64,000 nt of DNA from Emydura subglobosa (lineage: Eukaryota; Chordata; Testudines; Chelidae): the NCBI GenBank assembly GCA_007922225.1, contig ML679968.1:6626075-6690074 (forward strand), read 5' to 3'. Shown here one piece after another: positions 25,515 to 37,330 of this stretch. The notes beneath the pieces were generated by a model. It saw only the letters and a program-made list of their open reading frames with translations, had not been told where the DNA came from and did not search any database. A program made the position numbers and the translations under genes. Numbering within the stretch: the stretch's first letter is position 1; every line of letters begins with the position of its first letter.

Positions 25515-25592
25515 AAATGCTGTGGCCTGTATTATACATGTCAGATAAGATAATCATAATGGTCCCTTTTAGCCTTTAAAAGCTATGAAACT
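25515..25592 (+). mobile_element. Short CR1 3' end fragment
   Basis: 'gataagataatcataatggt' followed by 'cccttttagcctttaaaagc' matches the CR1 tail; 5' truncated. Confidence 0.6.
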
Positions 25593-25599
25593 GGAATCA

Positions 25600-28305
25600 A
25601 AAAGCCACTGCTTTTTAACCATGGCAGCTATCACATCAATGACATATGAGAGGGTTTCCACAATCAAATCGTGTTTTTAAACAAAGGCAAACAACAGGTT
25701 CAAAGTACCAAATCATTTTCCCTTCTCGGAAACTAGGTATAATAATAATAATGCAAGGTCTGTTCATGGAAGTGGTGCTAGCCAGTCATCTTGCCGACTT
25801 ATTCCTGTATCATTGAAAACAAAAGCCTAAAGCTGAGCAGATTCCTGGAACTGAACCAGGAGGCAAGCCTTCGTGACCTACCAAGTAATATCAATGGCCC
25901 CACCACAATCAGAACAAACTTGTAAGGGGTCAACAACAGTGCACAGAACTTAAAAACAGAACAAAACCCAGAAAAAAACCAGACAGCTGAGGTAGGAAAA
26001 TAGTGATGTGTCTCAACAGAATCCTTCACAGTCAAGGGGAGTACTGAAATGCTACCACTCCATATTTGAGGAAATAAAACGATTAGTCCAGTGGTTAGGC
26101 AGATGGGGGAACAAACCTCACCAGAAACAAACTGTGGGGAGGCCTATTACATGCGTTTTGTTTGACCATATATGTATCACCACATGGAAGTTATTTTTCT
26201 TCTAATGCCCCTTCCCCCCACCAATTAATTAATATGAACTTCTGTGATTTAAAAATGGACATTGTTAGTCTTGACAATCTCCTTTCAAATACATTTGTCA
26301 CAGGTTATGTCTCCCCTTAATGATTCCAACAATTCTCCCGCTTCTCATAAGTTTGTTCTAATTCTGGCATATGTAAACTAAGAAAACATACTTGCTCTAG
26401 ATGTTAATTTGTAAATGAAATCAGTGGCTCTCCGCCATCTCCTACATCATTACAGTGTAATAGAATGGATAGTGGTCAAAGTAGCAAAAACCCCTTCATC
26501 TGGTTTGTTTCATGCACTCATTCCTATCATATACAAACGGGGCATTTGTGGGACATGAGGCACAGAAGTGGGAGAAAGGAAGAGGAGACAGGGAAGAGAA
26601 GAGAAGCAAAAGCATCCTGGTGAGAGAGAGTGAGGCTGGGCAGCTGAAGGACTGTAGTTAGAAGAGCAGCAGGATTAAGGGGGAATCAGGAACCAACTGC
26701 AACAGAGCAAATGAAAAGAAAGGGAAGGAGTCCAATGCCCTGTCTACATCAGCGAGATCCAGTGGACACATCCTAACATAGCTGTGAAATACATTCACAC
26801 TCAAAAACAACTTTGTTTTAAGTCAATAATTCTCTAATTATCAATCATTGCAAGCTACCTTGATTCCAATATAGAGTGCAGCCTCCATCAACATTAGCTC
26901 TAGCACTTGTATAGCAGTGGAGACATACCCAGCCCTAGCATGATTGCTATACACCAAGGACTGGCGCAGTCCCTGGCCAACCCATGACAGGGAAAGTAAT
27001 GGTGGCTTAACCCTTTGGATAACCATCCCCAGTAACCTTCTTCCAAACACAGCTCAGCCAGTCTGAAGGATCTGAGCCTAGAACTGCACGCCTGTATGCA
27101 CTTCTTGCAGCCATCCTCTCGTAACAGGAAATGTTCACACTCCAAGATAATACATAAACATCCTACCCAGGACACCCACATGGCAGGGGGGGAAGGGCAC
27201 ACTTTACCGGGGCCCAGAGGCCCTGGGGGGCCCAGCCCAGGCTGCAACCCCCATTACCATAAGGAAAAAAATTTTCATGGCTCATGAGATTATATGTATG
27301 GGATGAGGGATTGTGGTATGTGTGTGGGAGGGAGCCTGTGTTACAAGTTTGTACTGGGCCCAAAAAAATTATACTTGGGCCCTGATCCTACCCTGACCAC
27401 TTTTCCGGAAAGTAAAACGGAGGCCGGGAAGTGCCAGAGTGGGCCTGCGCACCTATTAACATAAGGATTGCTGCATACAAGATGAGTGTACTGCTGTGAA
27501 GTGAAAACAATGGGATTGAGAAGGGGGGAGAGGGGAAGGAGAAAATGAGATGTTAGATGATAAACTCTGGTTTGTGAGCTACTCCAAAAGCTTGGCTGAA
27601 AATGCAAGCAATAAGTATAACTTTTCTTAGTCCGTCCAGACTACAGATGTGCTTCAGTACAGGGGAATGAATGCTTACAGAGCAACAAAGGAGAGTAACT
27701 GCTGCAATTTATTTTTGCCTGTCATATGAATGAGCCAAGCATCAAGAAAACTTGGGTTGAATTTAATGCCAAAATGGCCTTATATCTTGTTTCTACAGAT
27801 ATTGACCTTTCTGTGACTAAAGATGGTTTACTGAGCAGTACTCTACAATATAATGGACTAATTGTTTGGATGATACTGGCTTAAAATATAGCTATGCATA
27901 TTCTCTGTTCCTTTTGTTCCTTCAATCGTCAAGCAAAATATTTTAATATGTAGAAAACCACAGTTATATCAGGTACTCACTTCTATACAAAAACACTACT
28001 GAATGCAGTCCTAGATTGAATGTCCATTTTCTAGTTGTAAGGGAAGAAAAGAAAAATAAAAGAGCCCTTAAGGATGACAGTCCTTTTAATACCAACCAGA
28101 AAACTGAGCTCAACTCTGAAACCACAACCAACTACTCAGAGTGCTATGAAAGGGCCAATGCTTTCAGTCCCCAAGGAGGTTGCATTTAATTCCATACACA
28201 ATATAGAAGGTTACCCCTGGCTTCAAGCATATTTCCTATCAGCAAAAGAAAAATAAATAACAACCCTACTAGTGTTTGTGAACATAAAAAACAGTTACCA
28301 ACCTT
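25600..28305. other. Mostly unique intron sequence
   Basis: A possible degraded GTCTACA-type MITE lies at 26741-26935 and a GC-rich repeat-like patch at 27185-27425 ('cggggcccagaggccctggg'). No exon is seen. Confidence 0.5.
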
Positions 28306-28319
28306 CCATATCTGTTGCT

Positions 28320-28515
28320 CTTTGAGATGTGTTGCTCATGTCCATTCTATGTTAGGTGTGTACATGCCCTCATGCACGGCTGTCGGAGATTTTTTTGCCT
28401 TAGTGGTGTCCATAAAGCCTGCTCTGGCACCCTCTGGAGCCCCGTGTTCATGTCACAATATATGACATGCCACCAGCCCTGTGCTCCCTCAGTTCCTTCT
28501 TGCCATCAACTCTGA
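28320..28515 (+). repeat. DIRS inverted terminal repeat, 3' side of the element
   Basis: It carries 'tgttgctcatgtccattcta', then 'ttaggtgtgtacatgccctc', 'ctctggcaccctctggagcc' and 'tccctcagttccttcttgcc', matching the reverse complement of 33405-33600 with scattered substitutions. Confidence 0.75.
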
Positions 28516-28595
28516 CGGCAGGGATTGAGGGAGGGTCATAGTATGGACAGGAACAATACATCTTGAAGAACAACAGTTACAGAAGGCTAGTAAAC

Positions 28596-28650
28596 GTTTT
28601 TTCCATCTTTGAGTGCCTGCTCATGTCGATTCCGTGTTAGGTGACTCAAA
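28596..28650 (+). repeat. Probable DIRS internal complementary region
   Basis: The text 'tttgagtgcctgctcatgtc' followed by 'gattccgtgttaggtg' repeats the outer edge of the terminal repeat just inside the 3' terminus. DIRS1 elements use such a region to circularise their cDNA. The match is short, so the role is inferred from position. Confidence 0.5.
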
Positions 28651-28679
28651 AGGAGTGTCCCTGGAGGTGAGCTCAGAGT

Positions 28680-29510
28680 TCATGGATGTGCTGCTTGCAA
28701 TACTGCTCTACCAAAGCTGGCATCATCTCAGGTCTCCTGTGTGATAGTATAATGGGATGCGAAAGTATGAACTGAAGACTATGTAGCAGCTCTGCAGATA
28801 TCCTAGATTAGCACCTGCTCCAGGACAGCTGCTAATGAGGCTTGCACCCTGGTCGAGTGAGCTGTACAAACACTTTTGTTTGTTCATAACAGAACTTGAT
28901 GCAGGAGGTTATCCACGAGGAGATCCTGTGGGAGGAGACCGGTAGACCTTCCATCCTTTTTGCCACTGCGATGAAAAGCTGTGTCAAACTTCAGAAGGGT
29001 TTAGTCCTTTCAATGTAGAAGGCCAAGGCCTATCCAACATCTAAAATGTGCAACCTACGCTCCTCATTGGATCTATGCGGTTTGGGGAAGAACACAGGCA
29101 AGAATATATCCTGGTAATTGTGGAACTGAGATACCGCCTTTGGTAAGAAGGCTGGGTGGGGTCGCAGCTGGACTTTGTTTTTATAAAACACTGTGGACGG
29201 CGGTTCTGAGATGAGAGCTCTAATCTCGGAAACCCTTTGTGCTGAGGTGATTGCCACTAGGAAGGAAACCTTCCAAGAGAAGAGCAGCAGAGAGTAGGAT
29301 GCTAATGGCTCGAGGGGGTGGGGTGGGGTGGGGCATGAGCCTTGAAAGGACTAGATTCAGGTCCCAGGGAGGAATAGGATCTCTGACTTGGGGATAAAGT
29401 CTCTACAGGCCTTTTAAGAATCTGATCATCATGCCATAGGAGAAAACTGATCTCCAGAGGATGGAAGGCTGAGATAGCCACCAGATGAATCTCAAGTGAC
29501 AAGGACTAGG
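28680..29510 (-). pseudogene. DIRS tyrosine recombinase remnant
   Basis: Fragments in different frames fit a phage-integrase-type tyrosine recombinase. An alpha-helical segment with ITSAQRVSEIRAL holds the first catalytic arginine; a middle segment reads FLPVFFPKPHRSNEERRLHI; a distal segment reads AHSTRVQAS, the HxxR box. The expected catalytic tyrosine region falls in a frame broken by stops around 28690-28780. This is the enzyme that defines the DIRS order. Confidence 0.65.
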
Positions 29511-29699
29511 CCTTGATGCATGAGATGTAACAGGTAGTCCAATATAGACTGTATTAAGGTTTGGTGAGGAGAAAGTTTTCCTGTTGGGCCTCAGACCGGA
29601 ACCTGCCTCCATTTGACCAGGTATATTGCTCTGGTAGAAAGCTTTCTGCTGCCCATGAGAATCTGCTGAACTCACACTGAGCAAGCCTGCTCCTCTGCA

Positions 29700-30640
29700 T
29701 TCAGCCATGCAGCAGCCATGCTTTCAGGTGCAGGGATGCTAGGTCTGGATGCAACAGACAACCATTGTCCTGGGACAGAAGGTCTGGCCAACGTGGCAGC
29801 ACCAGCAGGTTGCTTTTCAGAGCTCCAGCAGGGTGCCAAACCAGTGCTGCTGCAGCCACACCAGGGCTATCACTTTCTTCTTGTCCCTCTTGATCTTCAA
29901 CAGGATCCCGTGGACCAGTGGTACTAGGGGGAAGGCGTATAGCAGCATCTCTGCCCCATATGAGCAGGAAGGCATCGGACATAGAGCCTCTGGTGAGCCG
30001 AGGATGCAGCAGAACTGGTGGCACTTTCTGTTCTGTCTGGATGTGAACACATCCACTCGATGAGTCCCCCACCTTTGGAAAATCATGCTGGCAACCTCTG
30101 GGTGAAGTGATCACTTGTGACGAAAGTGAAAAGAACCTGCTGAGGAGGTCTGCTAGTGCATTCCTGGTGCCTGGGAGATATGAAGCTACAATGTGAAAGG
30201 CGTTCTGCATGCAGAAGTCCCATAAGCGGATAGCCTCTTGATACAAGGGTGATGATCAAGCACTGCCTTACTTGTCGATGTGAAATATTACTGCGGTATT
30301 GTTCATCAGAATTTGGACTACCTTGCCAGCCAGACAGGGAAGAAGAAATGCCTGACAAGCCAGGCATACCGCCCTGAGCTCCCTGACATTTATGTGGAGG
30401 GAGCGATCTTCCTGCATCCAGAGCCCATGTGCTGAGGTCGTTCAAGTGAGCTTCCCACCCCAGCTCTGAAGCATCAGAGATTAGTGTCACTGAGGAGGAA
30501 AACCCTGCGAAGAGCGCTCCCTGTAAAACTGAGTGAGGGTTTGTCCACCAAGTTAGGGATGACTGGACACGCAGTGGCACTGTGACCGAAAGGTTCAGAC
30601 TTTGCCTTCGGGGAGTGTAGACTGACACTAGCCACAACTA
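29700..30640 (-). pseudogene. DIRS polymerase remnant: RNase H-like domain
   Basis: Two overlapping frames on the minus strand cover the region. The first holds WWTNPHSVLQG and VTLISDASELGWEAHL; the SDAS...GWxAH block is the first catalytic segment of DIRS RNase H. The second holds YQEAIRLWDFCMQNAFHIVA and SYLPGTRNALADLLSR; this PGTxNxxADxLSR motif is the C-terminal RNase H signature shared by DIRS and Gypsy polymerases. A frameshift around 30240-30300 separates the two. Sequence after the motif (SDAFLLIWGRDAAIRLPP) leads toward the recombinase. The reverse transcriptase palm domain is not identifiable upstream. Confidence 0.7.
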
Positions 30641-31078
30641 TAGAGGTCGGAGATATAGATGAGCAAGCCGGACCCTGAAAAAGAACAGGGAGGAAGGATG
30701 GGAGGGGAGGGGAGACTGAAGAAAGCTGCAGGGTGTAGCCATCTGAAATGGTGTTGAGGATTCAATGGTCCGATGTAATCTAGGCCCATGCGGAAAGGAA
30801 GGGGAGCCATTGGTTCAAAAATAAATGGGGAGTAGAAGGGGGGGAAATCTTGAGGCCAGACTGGGGCACCTTCAAAACACCTGCCGTGGGCCACCCTGAT
30901 GGCGTGCAGGCCCCGACTGGGTGGCAGAGGAGGATGAAGTGGGATGGCGATGCTTAAACTCTTTATCTTTGTCCCTTCTCTTATAGATTCCTTGCCATTG
31001 CTGATTCAAATATCTAAGTGGTGGTCATGACAGCCAGAACTGTCTCCTAGATCCCTGCAGAGTATACAGGCCAAGTGA

Positions 31079-31387
31079 TCACAGAGTGGCCCTGGAGTCT
31101 TTCAGGCCATGAAGCCTGGTATCAATCTGCTCAGAAAATAGGGTGTTCCCATAAAATGGGGGATCATGTATAGATTGCCGCACCTCCTGAGACAATCCTG
31201 AGGATTGCAGCCAGGAACACCGTTGCATAAATACCGCCAAAGCCATTGACCGGGCCACGGAATGAGCAATGTCCTGCGCTGTTTGGAAGGAGGCTCTAGT
31301 CACCATCTTGCCCTTTCCCAACATGGACGCAAACTCCTGCCTGGTGTCCTGCACAGAGAGTCCTTGAATTTGTCTACAGAGTTCCAA
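31079..31387 (-). pseudogene. DIRS gag-like ORF, C-terminal part
   Basis: An open stretch of 102 codons containing CSWLQSSGLSQEVRQSI and FSEQIDTRLHGLKDSRATL. The 'LFSEQxDxxLHxLKDSRAT' wording is typical, from memory, of the ORF1 product encoded upstream of reverse transcriptase in vertebrate DIRS elements. It ends shortly before the position where the polymerase should begin. Confidence 0.6.
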
Positions 31388-32914
31388 ATGTTATAATTGT
31401 ATCTCCCAAGCAATGTCTATTGGTTGGAGATTCTGAGTTAAAGACAGGCTGTGGAATAAATTCTTCCTCCAAACAAGTCCAGCTTCTTAGCGTCGTTGCT
31501 CTTAAACATTGAACTTACCTGACTCTGCCTGTCCTGCTCATTTGCCACAGCCACCACCAAGAATCTTGGAGGTGGGTGGAAGAACAGGTGTTCATATCCC
31601 TTGGCCAGAACATAATATTTCTTCTTGGTCCTTTTGGATAATGCTGGTAAGGAGGATGGGGTCTGCTAAAGGGCTTTGACTACCTTCAGCACTCCTTCGT
31701 GCACCGGTAACGTGACTTTAGCTGATGCCATAACTGCCAGGATGTCAAAGAGACCGTCGGTAGGCTCTGTTAGCTCCTCAGCCTTCAAGCCCAGGTTGGA
31801 CATGATCCTTTTAAGGGGTTTTGGTGAGCCCAAAAGTCATCTGGCAAAACTGGGGGAGCTTGGCCGGCCACCACCTCCTCCGGGGATGAGGACGTCTATG
31901 GTAATGCCAGGGGAGAGAGTGGCACCTCCTCCTCTTCAAAGGAAGCTGTCTCTACCTCCGGGTCTGGTAGTTTGGTGCCGATACCGGATCCAGTGTCCAA
32001 GTCCCTCACCGGGCCAGTCAGTGCCGTGGGTCGTTTTCTGGATGTAGCTACAGAGGATTGAAGTGAGTAGAGTCCTGGTGCCCCTGAGATCCTGCATGGG
32101 TTCCAGTATGGCCACTGGAGAGGCCGTTGTTCTTGAGGCCAGGCACCTATTGCTGGACCAGCACCAAATGGTGGTATGCCCGCCGACATGTGTTTTTGAG
32201 GTTGGTGACTGGGCTTTCCTTCTGACTCCGAGGAGTACAGTTCCCCCTTCAAGGGCCATGGTGGAGCTGACAGTGGCTCCTCCTGTCAGCTGCAGGAATC
32301 GGGAAGCACTACCAGGGAGATGGTGACCAGCAATGGGATTCCCGAGAAGTGCCATATTGGAAGGGAGTGGCACCGAGACGGCGGCATGCAATGAAGTGTC
32401 GGGGCTGCATGGTGCTGGCAATCAGTGCCAGAGGCCCGTCAACGTTGCCGTGCTACTGGTGACTAATGTCGCGACGGCGATGACCGGTACTAGCAATATG
32501 TAACCAGCGAGTCTCTTCTTCAGCTCGGGGGTCGAGACGACCGGCACCATGGCAAAGATCTCTGAGATCTTGGCCAAGGTGTCATGGACTGATTCCAAGA
32601 TCGGGACCGATGCCAGTCAACTGACCACTGTGGTGGCCCCATGGCAGGTTTATCCCTGGAGACGGATGCCTTTACTGGCTCTGGTGCCGAGGATAAGGCC
32701 AGTGGAGTGAGAGGCTATGAGAGGGCCATCATGTCCGTGGCCACTTGAAAGGCCTCCAGCGTCGAGGGCACCATTAGGCAGAGGGACCCCCTTCCGCACC
32801 CAGGTGTCGGGGTGACTTCCTCCAAGGGCTTTCCGCTCTGGAAGGAGAGGCTGGTTCTAGCCGCCCCAGAGCAGGTGATTGGTCCAACATGGGTCCTTTG
32901 CCCAACCTGCCTTC

Positions 32915-33268
32915 TTATCCCTCTTCAGCGCAGGGGAATAGCCTTGATCGCTCTGTTTCTTTTGCCACTTCTTCAGCCCCGGCAAAAGGCAAATGACATC
33001 GAGAAGGGCTCGGTGCCGGCGGGGTGCTCTGCACAGACACTGAAGTACTCAGTGCTGAGTCCAACCAGGAGGGTTCTGAAACTGGTCCGAGTGCCACCTC
33101 TGTTAACAGGGCTTTCAGGCAACTGCAGCCTTTGCAATTTTTGCACTTATCCCTTATGTGTTTTTCCCCTAAACACTTTAAGCAACTGCCAGGAGGGTCA
33201 TTAAGCAGGAAGGGCTTGTGGCAAACAGAACACGGTTTGAAGCCTGTGGACCGGTCATGCCCCATCAC
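32915..33268 (-). pseudogene. DIRS gag-like ORF, N-terminal part with cysteine cluster
   Basis: An open stretch of about 117 codons begins MMGHDRSTGFKPCSVCHKPF and continues through SCLKCLGEKHIRDKCKNCKG. The closely spaced Cys/His pairs (CxxC, CLKCLGEKH, CKNCKGCSC) resemble a zinc-binding knuckle, as expected in a nucleic-acid-binding gag-like protein. It lies just inside the 5' terminal repeat on the coding strand of the DIRS element. Downstream frames shift repeatedly through 31900-32900, a low-complexity region rich in Pro, Ser and Gly. Non-functional. Confidence 0.6.
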
Positions 33269-33404
33269 TGGGTGAACATCTCCAACAGGACTATTATCTC
33301 TAACTTACAAACTAACTAATCAAACTATTTACAAGAACTATCAATAACTAGCAATGAAAGAACCACTAGGCACTTACGAACGCAAGAGAGAAAGCCATTC
33401 CAAC

Positions 33405-33600
33405 AACTGTCATGTGTCGAAAGAAGGAACTGAGGGGGCGCAAGGCCAGTGGCGCCTCATGCACTGCAGCATGAGTGTGGGGCTCCAGAGGGTGCCAGAG
33501 GCGGCCCTACGGATAACACTAAGGCAAAAAGTCTCTGACAGCCACTCATGAGGGCGTGCATACACCTAACATGGAAGCAACATGAGCAAGCACTAGAAGA
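33405..33600 (-). repeat. DIRS inverted terminal repeat, 5' side of the element
   Basis: In reverse complement this reads 'tgcttgctcatgttgcttcc', then 'atgttaggtgtatgcacgcc', then a stretch ending in 'ccccctcagttccttctt'. The same blocks occur in the same order on the plus strand at 28320-28515, making the pair inverted repeats. Confidence 0.75.
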
Positions 33601-33604
33601 ATTA

Positions 33605-36600
33605 AAAGAAAGTCTTCTAATTTTTATTTAGTGCCTTATCTTAAAATGTCATGTGATGCAGACTGTACAGCATGTTGTGGAATCTGGGAGACCTTCTGAA
33701 TATATACTGAACTGCTCTGTCACAGCTGCGCCACAATTAGAGGATGGCTCTTTAAATGATGCAACATGCAAATAAAGACGACTCTAAATTTCCACATGTG
33801 TACTTACAATTCAGATTATATGTAATTTTGTTCTTTTCTGATCCTGGTCTTTTTCCTTATTTTATTTTATTAGATACATTATAACGGTCAGAGTGCACTT
33901 AGGAAACTGAATGTGCTCTAAAATTTTATATCCATCTTCTGATTTATAAAAATGAGCACATTTTGCATTTTTACAATTTAAAGAGTCATCAAAACAATAC
34001 TTCCAAGGAAAAAATGTCACCTACACACATTGCAGTAATACTCTAGGATTTTAAAGCCAGGCTCAGGTACCTGCAGTTCTGGCCAAAGTCCTGGGCAGCT
34101 GGTTGAATTAAACAGCAATTCCAGCCTCCTATCACCAGAAGTCATTGCAGGGAAGGGATGCCTGTGTTAGCTTCTGCTTCTCTTTCTCTTTCTCCAGCTT
34201 CAGATGCTCTGCACTGTGCTGATGGCTCCAGGAGCCAATCAAGTCAGCAGGGAAAGTGGTCAAAGGAACAGGAAAAAGGTTTCTCATCCATCCTTACCCC
34301 TGTTAATCTGAATGACAGTATGCAGGACCTGGGTGTAAAGAAAGCCATAGAGGGGACGACTCTCGTCTCCTGGCCCTGGATCTATCTCCTCTGTGAGTGT
34401 AGAGAGCTGGGGATAGGAACCCCAGTATGGGAGAAAGACAGACATGTTTGCAAAGGAAGGGGATGCAGGTTCCTAGGGAACTGAGTGAGGTGGGGAATGA
34501 TGGGATGGACATCACAGTATACAAGTGTAAGTTTGTGTACATGGGGAGGTGGGCTACAAGATGGATACCAAAGGACCTGAGATGTATGGGGTGTAGTGCA
34601 GAGCGGCATTTCAGCCCCACTTAAGTTTCTAGGTATTTTTTTTAAGAGGTCACACTATTGTTCCTCTCTCCTACAGGAGTCCAACTGGAAGAACATGATT
34701 TACAAACTATAATTATTTGACAGTTTAATTGTTATAATAATAATAATAATCATCTCACCACTTTATAATGAAAACAATTATTCAGAACATTAAAAAGAAT
34801 TACTCCTCTGACACACTGAATGGAAGCAAGCGTCATAAACCCATAACCAGAATGGAATTTAGGGAAATAACATTTAAACATGGTGTGCTCACATTTTATT
34901 ATATATAAATACACACACAATCCCTTATTTAGTACCAATGGTACTGAGCTATTTTATCCATATGTGTATACAAACTACTGTGTACATGTTTATCAAGAGA
35001 AATCAGACTGTTCCTGTAAGAAATATTTGCTTTATGGATTTTCTTCTCTAGTTCTCCAAAAAAGACACTGACAAGAAGTGATTCACTATAACACTGGATA
35101 ACTAGCACGTAATTAACAGTTTTTGTTTCAATAAACCCACTTGATTAAACAACATGTATCCTCCAGGGTCCTCATTCAACTCAAGACCAAAGAAACATTG
35201 CACTTGTTCAATCATCAATATTTGTAAACTACTTTCAAACAGGACTGTATTATGGGACTGACTCAATAGTGGCAAAAATAGCTGGCTTATATAGTTATAG
35301 CTCTCTACCCTGCTGCATTTCAAAAAGAGAAATCAACAAACAAAGGTAGTATGTTAGTGGCCTGCAGATCTGTGCCAGAATTCCGTATCAAAACAGTTTT
35401 ATTTAGATACCAACAATTTTATTTTTTCTAAACAGTTCAGATATTTGATTATTTAAAGATAAGTGGCAGAATAAATAATTCTGTGATAGCTAATTGACAC
35501 TACTAATCCACAATAGCAAAATGAGAACTACACCTTAACCTCAGGAAAATGAAAGTTATTCTCAGGATTGTGAATTAAGGATGCTGAACATTATGGCAAA
35601 ACTTTTTCACCTGAGCCTTAGCTCCATCTAAGCCTCAGCCACAATTTGGACTTTTAGAATGCATAGTAAAGTCCTAGTGCTTGCTATGTCCAAAGTACTT
35701 AGACATTAGATATGCTGGGAATAAGGAAAAAAGATATGATGGCATAAGGCAAAAAAGTGAAGAATAAAAGTGTAAGACTTGGATGGAATAGTTTCAAATG
35801 TGTGAACTGCTCAGAAATAGTAAAGAGATCATGGAAGTAGGACCAACCCAGAAAGCATTTGAACAGCGTTTACTTTCTATTCCAGAGGAGTATCATTTTA
35901 GAAAAAGGTTTTTCTATATGAAATAAAAAATAAGCTATTTTTTCTGCCTTGATTCATTCTAATTCTTGCAGAAAGAGTTATCCTTTGCCACCACACATCA
36001 CAAAAAGCAAAAGAAAAAACCTGATGTAAATCCAGATTATAGCCTTCCAGTTTCTCCCCCAACCTAATTCCCATAGATATTAGGACCAAACATAATTATT
36101 AAACAGAGAAACGTGACCCAACTCTGCAATTGGTTGCTGAATGGAAAGGCCTCTCACTCTGTGTTCACATAGGACATTAGTTGTTTGCTTAAAATAAATC
36201 ATCATTTTGACACACAGGAAATAGAGTATTAGAAACTGACACTCTAGGGAAAGGTTAATGTTGCTTGACAAAGAATACACAGTAAGCAAACAAACAAAAA
36301 GTCAACAATACAGAGATGCTTTTGGTGAGTCAGGGTCTACTAAAGCAAATCAGTGAAATATTTGCAGGTTAAGAAAAAAAAATGTTTTCTTTCAGTGATC
36401 AAGTCCAGGGATTTGTGTAGCCATCACCCCTAAAAAGAGATGACGATGGAATAAGAGAAAGCAGAACCTGTCTCCTTTAGTTAATTTTTTTTTTTAAATA
36501 CCCTGACTACTTTGAACCCTCTGATAGAAAGTATGCAATGAGGATTTATAGATATTTGCATAATTTAAATTTTCATTAAAAAAAAAAAAATCATGTTTCT

Positions 36601-36960
36601 AGCTATATGGCTGTGAAGAAAACCTTCCAAACACACACAGAATGTGAACAAACAACACATTATTGTCTTCCTGAAAATGCAGACATCCCAAAATGACACA
36701 GGTGTGAACTGGGTAAGGGATAAATCCTAGCTCCAATGAACAGTCAGGCTGTGATATGGTGAGTTCTTCAAGAGTCGAAGAAGTATTTTTTTTCCTTCCC
36801 AGGTCATTCCAGAGCTGCTACTTCAGCCTCATTGATAGAATACCAGCCATGTTGTTTGTGCCCTCTGCATGTGATGGAAGTGGGGAAGGGAAAGGGGAGA
36901 AAGAGGGTTGGAAAGGGATTGACTGGAGAATCCACCAGCCTTGCACCCAAATGTCTGCTA
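33605..36960. other. Unique AT-rich intron sequence
   Basis: No recognised repeat longer than simple tracts (ATAATA at 34735-34750; A-run at 36577-36590). Open frames are short and without domains. Confidence 0.55.
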
Positions 36961-36969
36961 AATAATCAC

Positions 36970-37330
36970 TATGATTCTGTCACAGATTCCATGACTTTCC
37001 GGGACGTCTTCTGGGGCAGGGCTGGAGCACCTGTCAGCCCTCAGGCTGCCAGAGCAGCGGCTGCTGGAACAACTGACCACCAAACAGCCGACTGGTGGCC
37101 AGCCTGGGCCCACCAGAGCAGCAGCTGGGGTTGGGTCAGCCCCCCTGAGGCTGGAGCAGCAGCAGTCAGGCCCTGCTGCAGAAGCAGCGGTGGGGCTGGA
37201 GCAGCTGCAAGCCGCAGCAGCACTGTTTATCCCCCCTCCTCCGGGGTATTTTTAGTAAAAGTCAGGGACAGGCTGTGACTTCCATGAATTTTTGTTTCTT
37301 CACCCTGACTTTTACCAAAATCTTAACCTT
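36970..37330 (+). mobile_element. Inverted-repeat MITE, copy 2 (361 bp) with 9-bp direct repeat
   Basis: Same family and orientation as the copy at 12732-13124: 'tatgattctgtcacagattc', then 'catgactttccgggacgtct', a GC-rich core, 'ggtatttttagtaaaagtca' and a right end 'aaaatcttaacctt'. It is flanked by perfect 9-bp direct repeats AATAATCAC (36961-36969 and 37331-37339), which defines the insertion cleanly. Confidence 0.7.

Larger units (their letters stand above)
28309..33604 (-). mobile_element. DIRS-type tyrosine-recombinase retroelement, nearly full length, decayed
   Basis: A 5.3-kb retroelement of the DIRS order, transcribed right to left. DIRS elements integrate through a tyrosine recombinase, make no target duplication, and in the DIRS1 group have inverted terminal repeats plus an internal complementary region. 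All of these parts are visible: diverged inverted repeats at 28320-28515 and 33405-33600, a short repeat of the outer terminus at 28596-28650, gag-like pieces at 31079-33268, RNase H-like sequence at 29700-30640 and a recombinase at 28680-29510. Stops and frameshifts break every reading frame, so it is inactive. The space between gag and RNase H (about 30640-31080) is too short for a normal reverse transcriptase and I see no YxDD motif there, which points to an internal deletion. GC content and CpG remnants exceed those of the flanking intron. Confidence 0.85.
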
